Positions 15,699 through 26,816 of a stretch of 64,000 nt of DNA are shown in pieces. Position 1 is the stretch's first letter; every line of letters begins with the position of its first letter. Below the pieces are notes generated by a model. It was not told the origin of the DNA. It saw only the letters and a list, made by a program, of their open reading frames with translations, and did not search any database. The stretch is from Brachycybe producta (taxonomy: Eukaryota; Arthropoda; Diplopoda; Playtdesmida; Andrognathidae), in contig JAUPFP010000012.1 in NCBI GenBank assembly GCA_036925085.1, forward strand, positions 4,079,460 to 4,143,459, read 5' to 3'. The position numbers were made by a program, and so were the translations under genes.

Positions 15699-16053
15699 TG
15701 CACCAAGCCAAAACCAATAATAATTATGTGTAATTCACAAATATTGGTTACTTTTTTGTCCTTAAAATAGGGGAACAAATTTGCGCATACACACACTTGC
15801 ATCTGCCATGGTTCGTACTAGCGGTAATCTGAAATGAACTATCCTTTTTAATTTACATGTTGAATATCAACTTTTGTCCATTTCGTTTCCTGCGCTTTTT
15901 TACACGTGTGGATAATTTTTAACTTTGCTTGCGTAAACGCGCATTAGCTACCATAAAATACAGTACTAGAAAACCTGCATGTTCGTACGTGCAGGGTTGA
16001 ATCTTTTTCTTGAAATTGACTTCAAACAGTTTATTTTCAAAAAAAAAAAATAT
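15699..16053. other. Spacer downstream of AP4B1-like gene
   Basis: About 350 bases with no recognised repeat or gene. TTTATT at 16030-16035 is an AATAAA on the - strand, and another overlaps the AP4B1 stop codon; either could be its poly(A) signal. The stretch probably includes the AP4B1 3' untranslated region. Confidence 0.5.
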
Positions 16054-18294
16054 TTATTTATCTCCAAGTATTATTTCTTTCGCCACATTTAAATCATATT
16101 TCATGAGCTTCAGATAAAATTGAACTTGATCACCCAAGGAATCGGCTCCATTACAATCAATGAAACACTGTTCGGCGAAACGGCCTAGAATAGGTTGGAT
16201 TTCAGCAGGGCGTAGAAAAAACATCTTCAGTAGACAAATAAGAATCGTTTCCTTCACATGAAAGTTCTCCGAAGTATTACAAAATTCGTTAGCAATATCC
16301 TCCAAGATGTACGGACCATTAGGTAAAATGTGCCCATGTTCCCCTAGGAACCAGAGCAATGCAAGCTTCCCTTCTACTGTCGTCACACTCCGCGATACAT
16401 CTCGCATGCTTGCCACGAAATGATCGTTATCTCGTAAACTACGAATGTCAAAGCGTTGAAGAACATTCAAAACGTGTACGGTAGTGTTCTCATCTTCAAT
16501 AGTGAGCAACAGGAGAAGCTTCCTCATACAGGATATTGAAGTTTTCTGGTGCAATAAAGACATTTTACCAATGGCATCGATTGCAGCTTTCGATACAGCC
16601 GTACAACTATCGGTGCAAAGAGCGAACAACTCATCAAGAACAGATTTAGAACTCTGTTCTAGAGATAACAGAGTTAGAATCTCTATCTTAAGCACTTTGA
16701 TGTGAACAGAGTCGTAATGTTTGCAAAATAGGCCTTTAGAAATGACGGAAAACTGATCTCGAAACGAATCTAAATGTTCGTGGATGAATTGAAGGATCAA
16801 GTAAACCACTTCACAATGCGACGTATTCAAAAACACGGCTATATGCGGGGTTGCGCGAACGAATATCTGAGAACGTAAGTGGGCTTCACCCACTAGTAGT
16901 TTCAAGAACAGTCTTACTATATGGATGACCACTGCACTGTTCTGGCTATGAAGAAAAGGATCGAGAACATTCATAATCTCGAATTTTTCATCCTTGGACT
17001 TTGGTTCGTATCTCGCAAGCACTTTGAGAACCTCAAGTAATCCCCATTCCGTCATTTGAGTGCTGTGACCGAGTAGGTGCATGGCAATACTACGATTGAT
17101 CACCATCCCGCCTTCCGATGTAAGTATTTGCTCTAACACAGCTACACAATTACAGATAACTATAGGGTCCACATCTCGTAGCATGTTATAAAGTCGGTCG
17201 ACGTAACCGCGATCTAGGATTATGTTGGGAAACCTTTCATGCAGGCGCGCACAGCCAAGGACAGCTGTGCGCCTGACGAGGGGACTAGGATCATTAAGGC
17301 CTTTATCCAGAAACTTGTCGATGTCCTCCGCAACACTGAAGCAACAGAAAACGGTCTTCAGCACGAGGGTTCTAACTAGAGGGTTGGGATCCGAACAGTC
17401 TTGAAGCAAAGTGTTACAAACGAGAAAACACACGTCTGGTGCCTTACGTATATACCTGTAGGAAGATGCAAAACATGAATACGTGATCAATAATCATTCT
17501 AAAATTTACAAGCAAGTAAAGACAGGAACACGCAGACGTTTGCTCCTCCTTTTTTATGAGGACAGGCAACTTTTCATTGGTTTGTTATGTGGTCTGACGT
17601 CACATGCCCCGCTCTTTCCAATTGGTTGATATTTGGTCTGACGCTCATAAAAGGGCGGAACAATTAGAAAACGGGATGAACAGAAGTGGGCTCCGCCTTT
17701 TTTATGACGAACGCAACTTCTAATTGGTTGGTTATGTAGTGTGACGTCACATGCTCCGCCCTTTTCAACGTCGAACCACACAACAAACTAATTAGAAGTT
17801 GCCGGTCGTCATAAAAAGGGCGGAGCCAACTTCTGTTTGTCCCGATTTCTAATTGCCTGTGTCTGCATGTCTCCTGTCTTTACATATGCCTGTTATTAAG
17901 AGTGAATGAGAGAAGTAACTTTGTAACTTCTACACTAAAAGAAGTTATCGATACGTTTCACTATTAATTAACATAATTATATTCATATCCTATGATCGTT
18001 CTCTCTCTCTCTCCTAACCTTGCAATTAGAACGCAAGACAAACGTTTGACGACCAAATCATGAGTCGGAAGAATCTTAGCCACATAATACAAAACTTCAG
18101 AAAGATCTTTGCTTCGGTTCATCAAAACGATCAACTATTTAAAACAAAACGGAGGAAGATATTATTATTATACCTATTTGAAAGGTTTTTTTTAATAATC
18201 TCACCCTTTGTAATACGCTTCTCAATTCAGAGACATTCGATTGAGTCGAAACGTTCTTCAGAACAGAAACGACTATTTTCACTTCGTCGTCCAT
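16054..18294 (-). CDS. AP4B1: AP-4 complex subunit beta-1-like, 3 exons, trunk only
   Basis: Large subunit of the AP-4 adaptor, which sorts cargo such as ATG9 at the trans-Golgi network. Exons on the - strand are 18294-18205, 18134-18019 and 17455-16054; phases join to 535 residues. Exon 1 starts MDDEVKIVVSVLK; exon 2 matches the second trunk helices (LIVLMNRSKDLSEVLYYVAK); exon 3 carries the adaptin HEAT-like repeats, with DCSDPNPLVR, VRRTAVLGCARLHE, LRDVDPIV, GGMVINR, LLWFLGEHG, GPYILED and LRPAEIQ at the spacing of vertebrate AP4B1. The frame stops at ILGDK, where the trunk ends; vertebrate proteins (about 740 residues) continue into a hinge and appendage. The stop overlaps an AATAAA, so the short form looks like the real 3' end rather than a frameshift. 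An ATG 45 bases further upstream is in frame, but the downstream one fits the family start better. Intron 2 holds a MITE cluster. Confidence 0.88.
17515..17872. mobile_element. Cluster of two nested CAGGC-family MITEs in AP4B1 intron 2
   Basis: A complete copy (about 17660-17866, CAATTAGAAAACGGGATGAA to CGATTTCTAATTGCCTG) abuts or interrupts a partial one (17530-17658). Two TGACGTCA motifs are present (about 17597 and 17740). Confidence 0.7.
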
Positions 18295-18338
18295 CTTTTT
18301 ACACTTTTTTGTGTTTTTAATAAAACGGACTTGAAACA

Positions 18339-18469
18339 CAGGCCGTTCAGCGCAGCACTAAAATTTTGTTTGCCCCGCCCTTTTATATGAGCGTCATCAA
18401 TTTCTAATTCATTTGATGTCATAAAAGGGCGGGGGTAAACAAAATTTTAGTGCTGAGCAGAACTGCCTG
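18339..18469. mobile_element. Short CAGGC-family MITE directly upstream of AP4B1 start
   Basis: 131 bases from CAGGCCGTTC to GAACTGCCTG, with inverted subterminal AGCACTAAAATTTTGTTT and GGGGCGGGC-like blocks. The near end is 45 bases upstream of the chosen AP4B1 ATG, so it may lie in the 5' untranslated region or promoter. Confidence 0.75.
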
Positions 18470-19067
18470 TCGAACTGAACAGGAAAAAAAAACCAAGAAA
18501 GATAGAAAAGGTTTGTCGGCCAGAGACACTAGAGAATGCAACGCAGTTATTTCAGTTTGCACCTCTTAATTCGTCTTTATGCCATTTTGCTGTTCTTCCT
18601 ATTAACTATGTTGCAAAAAAAAGAAGCTTAATTTACAACATAATTGTTTTTGGAAGCCCATTTAAAAATGTGCTGGAAATCTCGGAGTCGGCGTTTTTAT
18701 TTTTTTAAAAAACAGACAAAACCGAGTTACTACAATTACTGTTTTAACGCGTTTAGTGTGGAAAAACCAATCAATGTGGGAAAAACTGAACGCCGTCTCA
18801 AACACAGTAATTCCATTTCGTTATTTCTACAATTTTGATTGCATTCTACATAAAACGGTGAATAAATAAACTGCTAAAACAGATCGTAACAACTCTACCT
18901 AATAAAGGTTAGGTTTCCTACCATTTCCAACACAAAGAAATTTCCGTTGCGGATGCTATTTATATACTTTTTATTAATGTTGCCAAACACCCAATTATCA
19001 AATTCCCTATAAAGATAGGATAGGATTCACAGTCTGTTAGGCTTCTCCTTCGTATATATAACACATT
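18470..19067. other. Spacer without recognised features
   Basis: About 600 bases with no gene, repeat or structural motif that I can support. Confidence 0.4.
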
Positions 19068-19257
19068 CAGTTCTGCCCAGCACTAAAATTTCGTTTGCCC
19101 CGCCCTTATTAGTAGCGTCACCAATTTCTAATTTGTTTATAATGTTTATTACTTGGTCTGACGTCACAGGCCTCGCCCTTATCAATTTATAATTGGTTGA
19201 TAATAGGTGTGACGCTCATAAAATAGCGGGGCCAACAAAATTTTACTGCTGGGCCAG
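19068..19257. mobile_element. CAGGC-family MITE, sister subtype
   Basis: CAGTTCTGCCCAGCACTAAA at the left and AAAATTTTACTGCTGGGCC at the right are inverted; the middle carries TCTGACGTCACAGGCC. It matches the subtype at 18339-18469. Confidence 0.65.
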
Positions 19258-19639
19258 TGTAAGTCGATGTAAGGTATAATGGAACAGTGTGGCCACAGAT
19301 TAAGGAGACATACAGAAGAGAAACTCTCGTGCGGCGCCTTTGAAGTTGCTACGACAGAATTTCATGACCTTGGCCTGAAAGCTTCTCTTATTTTAACCGG
19401 TTACTTGATAGCCGCCATTTTGAAATGTATTAATATGTTTGGTTGTTTGGATGTTTTCTTGTAAAGGTACAAGTAACATATTGATTAAATCGAAACATAA
19501 TTAACATGAAGAAACGAATACTTTTTAAATTATAATCTAATGATTTTCTTTTAATTTTTTAATTTTGTATATCGTTTTTAAATAATCAAATTCAAAAGTA
19601 CGTGTAAAGTATGTGTAATTCACTTAAAATGATGATAAA

Positions 19640-20930
19640 AGTAATTTTTATTCAGATTATTTTTTTAATAAATGTTATTTTTAAATTTAAATTTTTAATT
19701 TTTTTAATAAATTTTATTTTTAAATTTCAGTTTTTAGTTTCGTTTTTAGTTTTGAAATCTATTTTTAAATTTCAGTTTTTAATTTTGTTTTCAAATTTTA
19801 GTTTTGAATGTTGTTGCAAATTTTAAATTTGAATTCTATTTTTAAATTTCAGTTTTTAATTTTATTTTTAAATTTTATTTTTAAATTTTATTTTTAAATT
19901 TTATTTTTAAATTTTAGTTTTTAATTTTGTTTTTAAATTTCAGTTTTTAATTTCATTTTTAAATTTTATTTTTAAATTTTATTTTTAAATTTTATTTTTA
20001 AATTTTATTTTTAAATTTTATTTTTAAATTTTATTTTTAAATTTTATTTTTAAATTTTATTTTTAAATTTTATTTTTAAATTTTAGTTTTTAATTTTGTT
20101 TTTAAATTTTAGTTTTTAATTTCGTTTTTAAATTTTAGTTTTGAATTCTATTTTTAAATTTCAGTTTTTAATTTTATTTTTAAATTTTATTTTTAAATTT
20201 CAGTTTTTAATTTTGTTTTTAATTTTATTTTTAAATTTCAGTTTTTAATTTTGTTTTTAAATTTTAGTTTTGAATTCTATTTTTAAATTTCAGTTTTTAA
20301 TTTTATTTTTAAATTTTATTTATAAATTTTATTTTTAAATTTTATTTTTAAATTTTATTTTTTAATTTTGTTTTTAAATTTCAGTTTTTAGTTTTATTTT
20401 TAAATTTTATTTGTAAATTTCAGTTTTTAATTTTGTTTTTAAATTTTAGGTTTGAATTCTTTTTTTTAAATTTCAGTTTTTAATTTTATTTTTAAATTTT
20501 ATTTTTAAATTTCAGTTTTTAATTTTATTTTTAAATTTCAGCTTTTAATTTCGTTTTTTAAATTTTAGTTTTGAATTCTATTTTTAAATTTCAGTTTTTA
20601 ATTATATTTTTAAATTTCAGTTTTTAATTTCGTTTTTAAATTTTAGTTTTTAATTTTATTTTTAAATTTTAGTTTTCAATTTTATTTTTCAATTTTAGTT
20701 TTTAATTCTATTTTTAAATTTCAGTTTTTAATTTTATTTTTAAATTTTTTTTTTAAATTTCAGTTTTTAATTTCGTTTTTAATTTTATTTTTAAATTTTA
20801 GTTTTTAATTTTATTTTTAAATTTCATTTTTTAATTTCATTTTTAATTTCTTTTTAAATTTTAGTTTTGAATTCTATTTTTAAATTTCAGTTTTTAATTT
20901 TATTTTTAAATTTCAGTTTTATTATTATGT
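19640..20930. repeat. AT-rich minisatellite, TTTTTAAATTTTA type
   Basis: Nearly 1.3 kb made of a ~13-base motif, TTTTATTTTTAAA, with recurring variants AATTTCAG, AATTTCG and GAATTCTA. Higher-order order is visible: the phrase TTGAATTCTATTTTTAAATT recurs near 19825, 20145, 20270, 20570 and 20865. No coding sense. Confidence 0.9.
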
Positions 20931-21599
20931 AAAATAAATACATAGAAAATATGAAACTTCACAAACATTTTTAATTTAAAATTTTTCAACTTTTATATTT
21001 TTACAATTTGCCAACTTTTGAATCATGGCTGTTGTCCCAGATGAACACATATCAAAGAGTAATACATTTCAAATTGGTGGCAGCGGCATCACGACACAAT
21101 AGCGATAAAACTCTGGAGCGGTGCCGCACATGCGCAGAAAAATTTTGTCACAAGTTAATGGCTCAGTTTCCCTTCTGTATGTCTCCTTATTCTGTGGTGT
21201 GGTGATGCATGAGTTTTCAGTGCCCCCAAACTGTGTGAAAGATAACTAGCTGCCGCCATGACAACGATGATACACAATAAAAAGTTTCTGTGCTATGGCT
21301 AACTGGTTTATTAATAATTAATAACTTGTGACCGCTGTAATGAAGGTCCCAGTACAGATTGTGAGAAACCACCAGCATAATGCTACCCATCTACATAGTT
21401 AGAAACTATACCTATTCATTCCCATGTTATTTTGTGTAGTGTTTGTAGTGTAAGGAACACTATCAGTAATGGCCTCCCTTTGAGCTCACTTAGACGGAAA
21501 AGTCATCTGCTAAATTCGTCTGCTCTACCTTAGCAGACGAATCTCTGGCAATGTGACCGGTGGTAGAAATGAGAACTTTTACATAATTTGGAGTTTTTT

Positions 21600-22095
21600 G
21601 TGTGCAGGTCTCAATATAGTGACATACTATGATACTATATTGCGATAGTATCCCAATATATTGAGATACTATCAATATTGATTTAGGTTTGGCTAGGTTA
21701 GGTATAGTTACCAAACCTAACCTAAATCAATATATTGAGATAATAACTAAATATATTGACTTAGTATCTCAATATATTAATTTAGTATCTCAACATATTG
21801 ACAATATCTCAATATATTGAGATTGTTAGGTTAGGTATAGTTACCTAACCAAACCAAACCTAACCTAATCTAAGTCAATATATTGAGATACTAAGTCAAT
21901 AAATTGAGATACTAAGTCAATAAATAGAGATACTAAGTCAGTATATATTGAGATACTAAGTCAATAAATTGAGATACTAAGTCAATAAATTGAGATACTA
22001 AGTCAATAAATTGAGATACTAAGTCAGTATATATTGAGCTACTAAGTCAATAAATTGAGATACTAAGTTCATATATTGAGATAGTAATTCAAATG
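21600..22095. repeat. ~21-bp minisatellite GATACTAAGTCAATAAATTGA
   Basis: About a dozen copies of GAGATACTAAGTCAATAAATT between 21880 and 22090, preceded by inverted or diverged versions (ATATTGAGATACTATCAATA) from 21600. The left part carries a palindromic pair GGTTAGGTATAGTTACC with AACCTAACCTAA on both sides. Confidence 0.85.
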
Positions 22096-22389
22096 TCCTA
22101 TAAGAGGCACCGTAGTTTTCACTTGCCACACTTTCTTATATAAAATGATAAGATGGCAATATGCATGCGCTCTGCTAATACTAATGGGCTAATGCTAGTC
22201 ATTCTGCATGTTTGTAAGTAGAGACTTTAATGTTTGTATTTTTTAAAATACCATTTAAAATAAACTTGCTATAGCTGTTTGAAAAAAAAATTGTTTTTTT
22301 AAAAAAAAATTGGCAACTTTTGTTAACAAAATCATTTTAAAACATAAATTGTTAATTTCAACCTGACATAAAAAGTTTATTTTGAAAGA

Positions 22390-25300
22390 TAAAGTAATTC
22401 AATTCAATTAAATACACCTGCAATCAGCTCGAAAGCCATGTGGCAGGGGGGATTGCTCCCAATCACGACTGCTTGTCATTATTTAGAAATAAGACATCAT
22501 CATGAAATTGAAATTGTCCTAACAAAGAACTATTCACAGGAAGAGAATTATTAGGAAGAAAAGACCAAAAATATGCATCAGTCCTAGCCATTAATTCTTT
22601 GAAAGTTTTTGAATGCCTAAATCTACCTTTACGAGGATTTCTAGTTAGTAAACCATTAAGCAGAGTAATGTTATCACAAGACAGCAAACGCCCCAAAAGA
22701 GCACGGCTTTGCTCATTTCTTCGGCCTGCTAATGATTCCCATTATAGCTCTTGGAGCATAGACGATATGCTGTCAGTATATGCATACCGACCCTTTACAA
22801 ATCTTGCAGCCCTACACTGCACCATTTCTATTTCTTGTTTTAGGTTATTTCTAAATGGGCTCCAAATTGGGGAACAATATTCTAAGATAGGTCTAACTAG
22901 GGTAAAGTAGCAGTCCTTCTTTACATTTTCATTACAATGTTTAAGGGTGCATTGGTCAAACCACAACCTTTGATTAGCTTTTGCAACTGCTTTGGTTATA
23001 TGATCTTTCCAAAGCATATCTTTGGACAAGCTTAAGTCAAGATATTTAATGGTATCAACATGAGTTAGCTGAACATCTCCCATTGTATAATCTGCAATGC
23101 AAGATTCTCGCTTTCGGGAAACTCGCATAACATTGCATTTACTCCTATTCAGTTGTAAATGCCACTCAGAGCACCACTCTTCAACACTGTCTAAATCTCT
23201 TTGGAGGACTTCACTATCCTCATTATCTCTAATCTTCTTGTAAACAACAGCATCATCTGCAAACAAATGCATCGTACTGTTGCATCTGTCTGCCAGATTG
23301 TTTATGAACAGAAGGAAAAGCAGTGGTCCAAGAATGCTACCCTGAGGTACACCAGATGTTACTTTAGCCCAGCCTGACACAGCACCATCAATTTGGACTC
23401 GCTGTTGTCTATTTGTTAAGAATGATGATGTCCACGAAATTACTTGTTTATTTAAGTTAAAAGTTATCATTCTTTTAATTAGTAGTGAATGCTTCACTGT
23501 ATCAAATGCTTTTGCAAAATCTAAAAATACCAAGTCAAATTCGCCCTTACTATCCAAGCCAGATTGTATGTCTTGGATGAATAGTGCTAGCTGGGTATCA
23601 CATGATCTGCCTTTACGAAAACCATGCTGGTTTTCATGAATTAATTTATGGTTTTTTAAATGCTTGATTGTATTAGAATAAATTATATGCTCGCGAGTCT
23701 TACAAACAATGGAGGTCAGAGAAATGGGTCTATAGCTTTTTGGACAATTTTTATTTCCTGTTTTAAAAATTTGGGCAGATATTTGCTTGCCTCTATGCCA
23801 TAGGCAGTGTACCACTATCAAGGGAATCTTAGAAAAGTTTACTTAAAAAAGGGCTAACTTCTGTGGCCAGCTCTTTTAGCAATCTTGGCAAGATTTCATC
23901 TGGACCAGCTCATTTATTAACAACTAGATTACAAAGCAAATTTTGTAATCCAGTGGAGTTTATGATTATATCAGGCATGACATGAGATAAGGTGCCAAGT
24001 TGAGGTTCTTCGTCGCCATCATTAGCATGAAAGACACTTTGAAAATAATCGTTAAGTGTGCTTGCAATAACCTGTTTGTCAGTACAGACATCACCAAGTG
24101 GTGTTATAATTGAAGTTATATTATTTTGAATTTTGTTGAGATTTTTTACATATTTCCAGAACAACTTGGGCCCCTAAGACATTATTAGTAAAGTTTAAGT
24201 GTTCTTTTTTAAGCAAATGTTTCACAAGACATCGCTGGGAATTAAACTGCAATTTAATAGTATCATTCATGTTAATCTTCATTTTAGGTCTAAATTTGCG
24301 TTGTTTACGAAGAGCGCGGCGTATCTCAGTGGTGTACCAAATTGGTTCCAAGCTTGATTTTACATTTTTGAATGGGATGAATTTATTCATGCCATTAGAA
24401 ATGACACTGACAAACAATGACCATTGTTGGTTTACATCTTTTGATAGTCCACTTTTATTTTTATTTTTCAGTTCATTTGTTACAAAGAGCTTAAAATTAG
24501 CCCAATCAGCTTTATTGTACTGTGGGACTTTTCGGTGAGCTGCTTGGAATTTTCCGAATTTGGTGGCAAATTCTAAGTAAATCATTTTGTGATCGCTTAT
24601 GCCATTAGGAATTTCAATTGATTTGGCATTTTCTGGGGTGTTCGTAAAAACTAAATCTAAAATATTAGCTGTTGTATTGGTGCAGCGTGTAGAGGTTTGC
24701 ACTAGTTGATCCAGGGAATATGTGCATACACTATCAAGCAGTATATTTATTAATTTTTTACTAGAGCACTGGGAGTCAACAGTATAATTTTTTCAATTTA
24801 TTTCTGGAAGGTTAAAATCCCCACCAATGAGAACTGATGCATGTTTGTGGGTAGAAAATAAGGAATCTAAACATTTTCTAAATTGGAGTAATTCCTCCTC
24901 ATCACTTGAAAGTGGGTGATAGAATGAAAATAAGAAAATTTTTCTCCCATTATGAAGTAAAATGCTACAACAAACTGCCTCACAATCACCTTCATAAAGG
25001 GGTTCTCTTTTTGATGTAAGGTTTTTATTGATAGCAAGAAATACACCTCCACCTTTGATCAAGTTCCGATCTTTTCGGAATATGTTAAACTGTTGTGAGA
25101 AAACTTCTGCGGTTGAAACATCTTCAGTTAGCCATGATTCACTACCGAAGATAATGTCGGGATTGTAGCTTTCTATAGCTTCTCTAAGCTGAATTACTTT
25201 ATTTTTTATACTTCTACAATTGATTATTAACATTTTTAAAGATTTATTTATAAGCTTGTTTTCTTTTTTGGTCAGAGGAACTGTCTTAGAAGAATTTTTT

Positions 25301-25735
25301 TTTTGTTATAAAGTTGGGTTTCTTTTTGAATAACTATTTTAGGTACAGTAACTAGATTTGAGTTCTTCCTAGAATCAGGGCATTTAGAGATTAGAAGTTT
25401 CCCTGGACTTGACTACAAACAGATTTCCAGAGAACAGAGCTCAAGACATCCTTACCAGCTGCAGTCAAGTGAATTCCATCACGCAGATAATACTTATCAA
25501 GTGCTTTAAGAAGCTCCGAGAAGCATCTGCAAATGAATAACCAGCACTACAACAGAGAATCTGATTGTGAAATCTGCTGGACTGCAGGGTTCGGAAGAAA
25601 AAACCCCTATCATCATGCTCAAACCGTGGCAGGACAGTAGAAATCACAATCCTTGCACGTGGCCTGATGCGTTTTACCTCTCTAGAAAAGTGTTTAATGA
25701 AAATACTTTTAGCCCATTCGCCGACTACAAAATTT
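22390..25735 (-). pseudogene. Decayed CR1/L2-clade LINE with ORF1 and ORF2 remnants
   Basis: A non-LTR retrotransposon on the - strand, broken by stops and frameshifts. From its 5' side: an SGNH-type ORF1 fragment (25735-25385) with RARIVISTVLPRF and, in another frame, DGIHLTAAGKDVL; the APE endonuclease start (25233-24793) with NCRSIKNK, FGSESWL and a final GGDFNLP; the endonuclease end and connector (24702-24121) with SDHKMIYLEF; the reverse transcriptase (23821-22742) with FLDFAKAFDTVKH, SGVPQGSILGPLL and the catalytic FADD; and a C-terminal segment (22696-22463) with SRTDAY-like FKELMARTDAYFWSF. The 5' end is truncated inside ORF1. The 3' end near 22390 reads TTAATTGAATTGAATTAC. The motif order fits CR1/L2/Rex elements. 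The element cannot be active as it stands. Confidence 0.88.
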
Positions 25736-26816
25736 GTATCTTTATAATTTTTTATATTTCCATTTTTATTTGTAAAATAATAAAATGTGAGCGTAACACA
25801 TGCATGTGTACTATTTCAAAAGCAGTTCTTATTTTGAAAGTCACAAAATGGTTGCCCACGACAATAAGACTTAGCATTTTCACCTAAGACAGAACTTTGA
25901 CTTTCATGTATTTGTTGAAGTTTAAAAATAAAATTCATTTATTGAGAAGTAATAATTACGTACATTTTTAAAATAATTTAAAACGGAAGTAGTGACTAAG
26001 CGATTTGTTATATTATTTGAAATTAATCTCATTTCAGAAGAAGAAAAAATTCTTTCTGCTCTTGATTTATGCAAATCAAAAGAGTCAACAGAATTTCGGA
26101 GCTGTTAGATTGTTATTTAATAATACAATACCTATGAAAATAGGAATAATCTTATTACTCAGTGCTCAGATTATTAAATTAATCTGATACCACAGTAACG
26201 CCGCCTAGAAATTTATGGTTAAAAGTTGAAAGGGTATGAACCACTCACTGCATAATGACTATTTCGAGCTATAGGGTGGTATCGGAAAACAAATGAAATG
26301 CAGACGATTGGTGATCCAATATGGCACCCATTAAAGCTTATTGTCTTTATGATGTGGACGCCATATTCGTACACATTCTTACCAATGAAATGGGTTTATT
26401 CTTTATGATGTCACGTCACTTCTTCACGATTTTGGTTTTTATTGTCCCTTCGGTGAGGAAAAGTCACACAAAGTGTTGGAGCCATTTTTATAATTTAGTA
26501 TGTGAGTGATTTTACCTTTGACTATTACTTTAAAGTAATAGTCTAAAATTTTAAATCGATAAAGGGCCTTAAAATATGTAAAAGTATTGAAATGTATTAA
26601 ATAAGTCGCGTTTAAATTGGTCAAGTGAGTGATAGTAACTTTTAAGCTAGTTTTAGCATGAAACATTTGAGTGATGTTAACTACCACTGTCAACCGCGTC
26701 TTCCTCTAACCCCGTTGTCAACAAAGTGGGGTAAGCATTGCAAAGATCTGAGTAAAAAAGTATATAATATATCAGTTGATTCATGACGTACTTTACAGAT
26801 AACAGTCACTTTATAA
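25736..26816. other. Spacer without recognised genes
   Basis: About 1 kb of AT-rich sequence between the LINE and the hAT element. Short open frames are present, but none resembles a known protein. No repeat structure was identified. Confidence 0.4.

Noticed and set aside
18139-18339. A separate 66-codon - strand gene
   Set aside because: Its first part is exon 1 of the AP4B1-like gene, which leaves the frame at a good splice donor (18204); the remainder is intron read-through.
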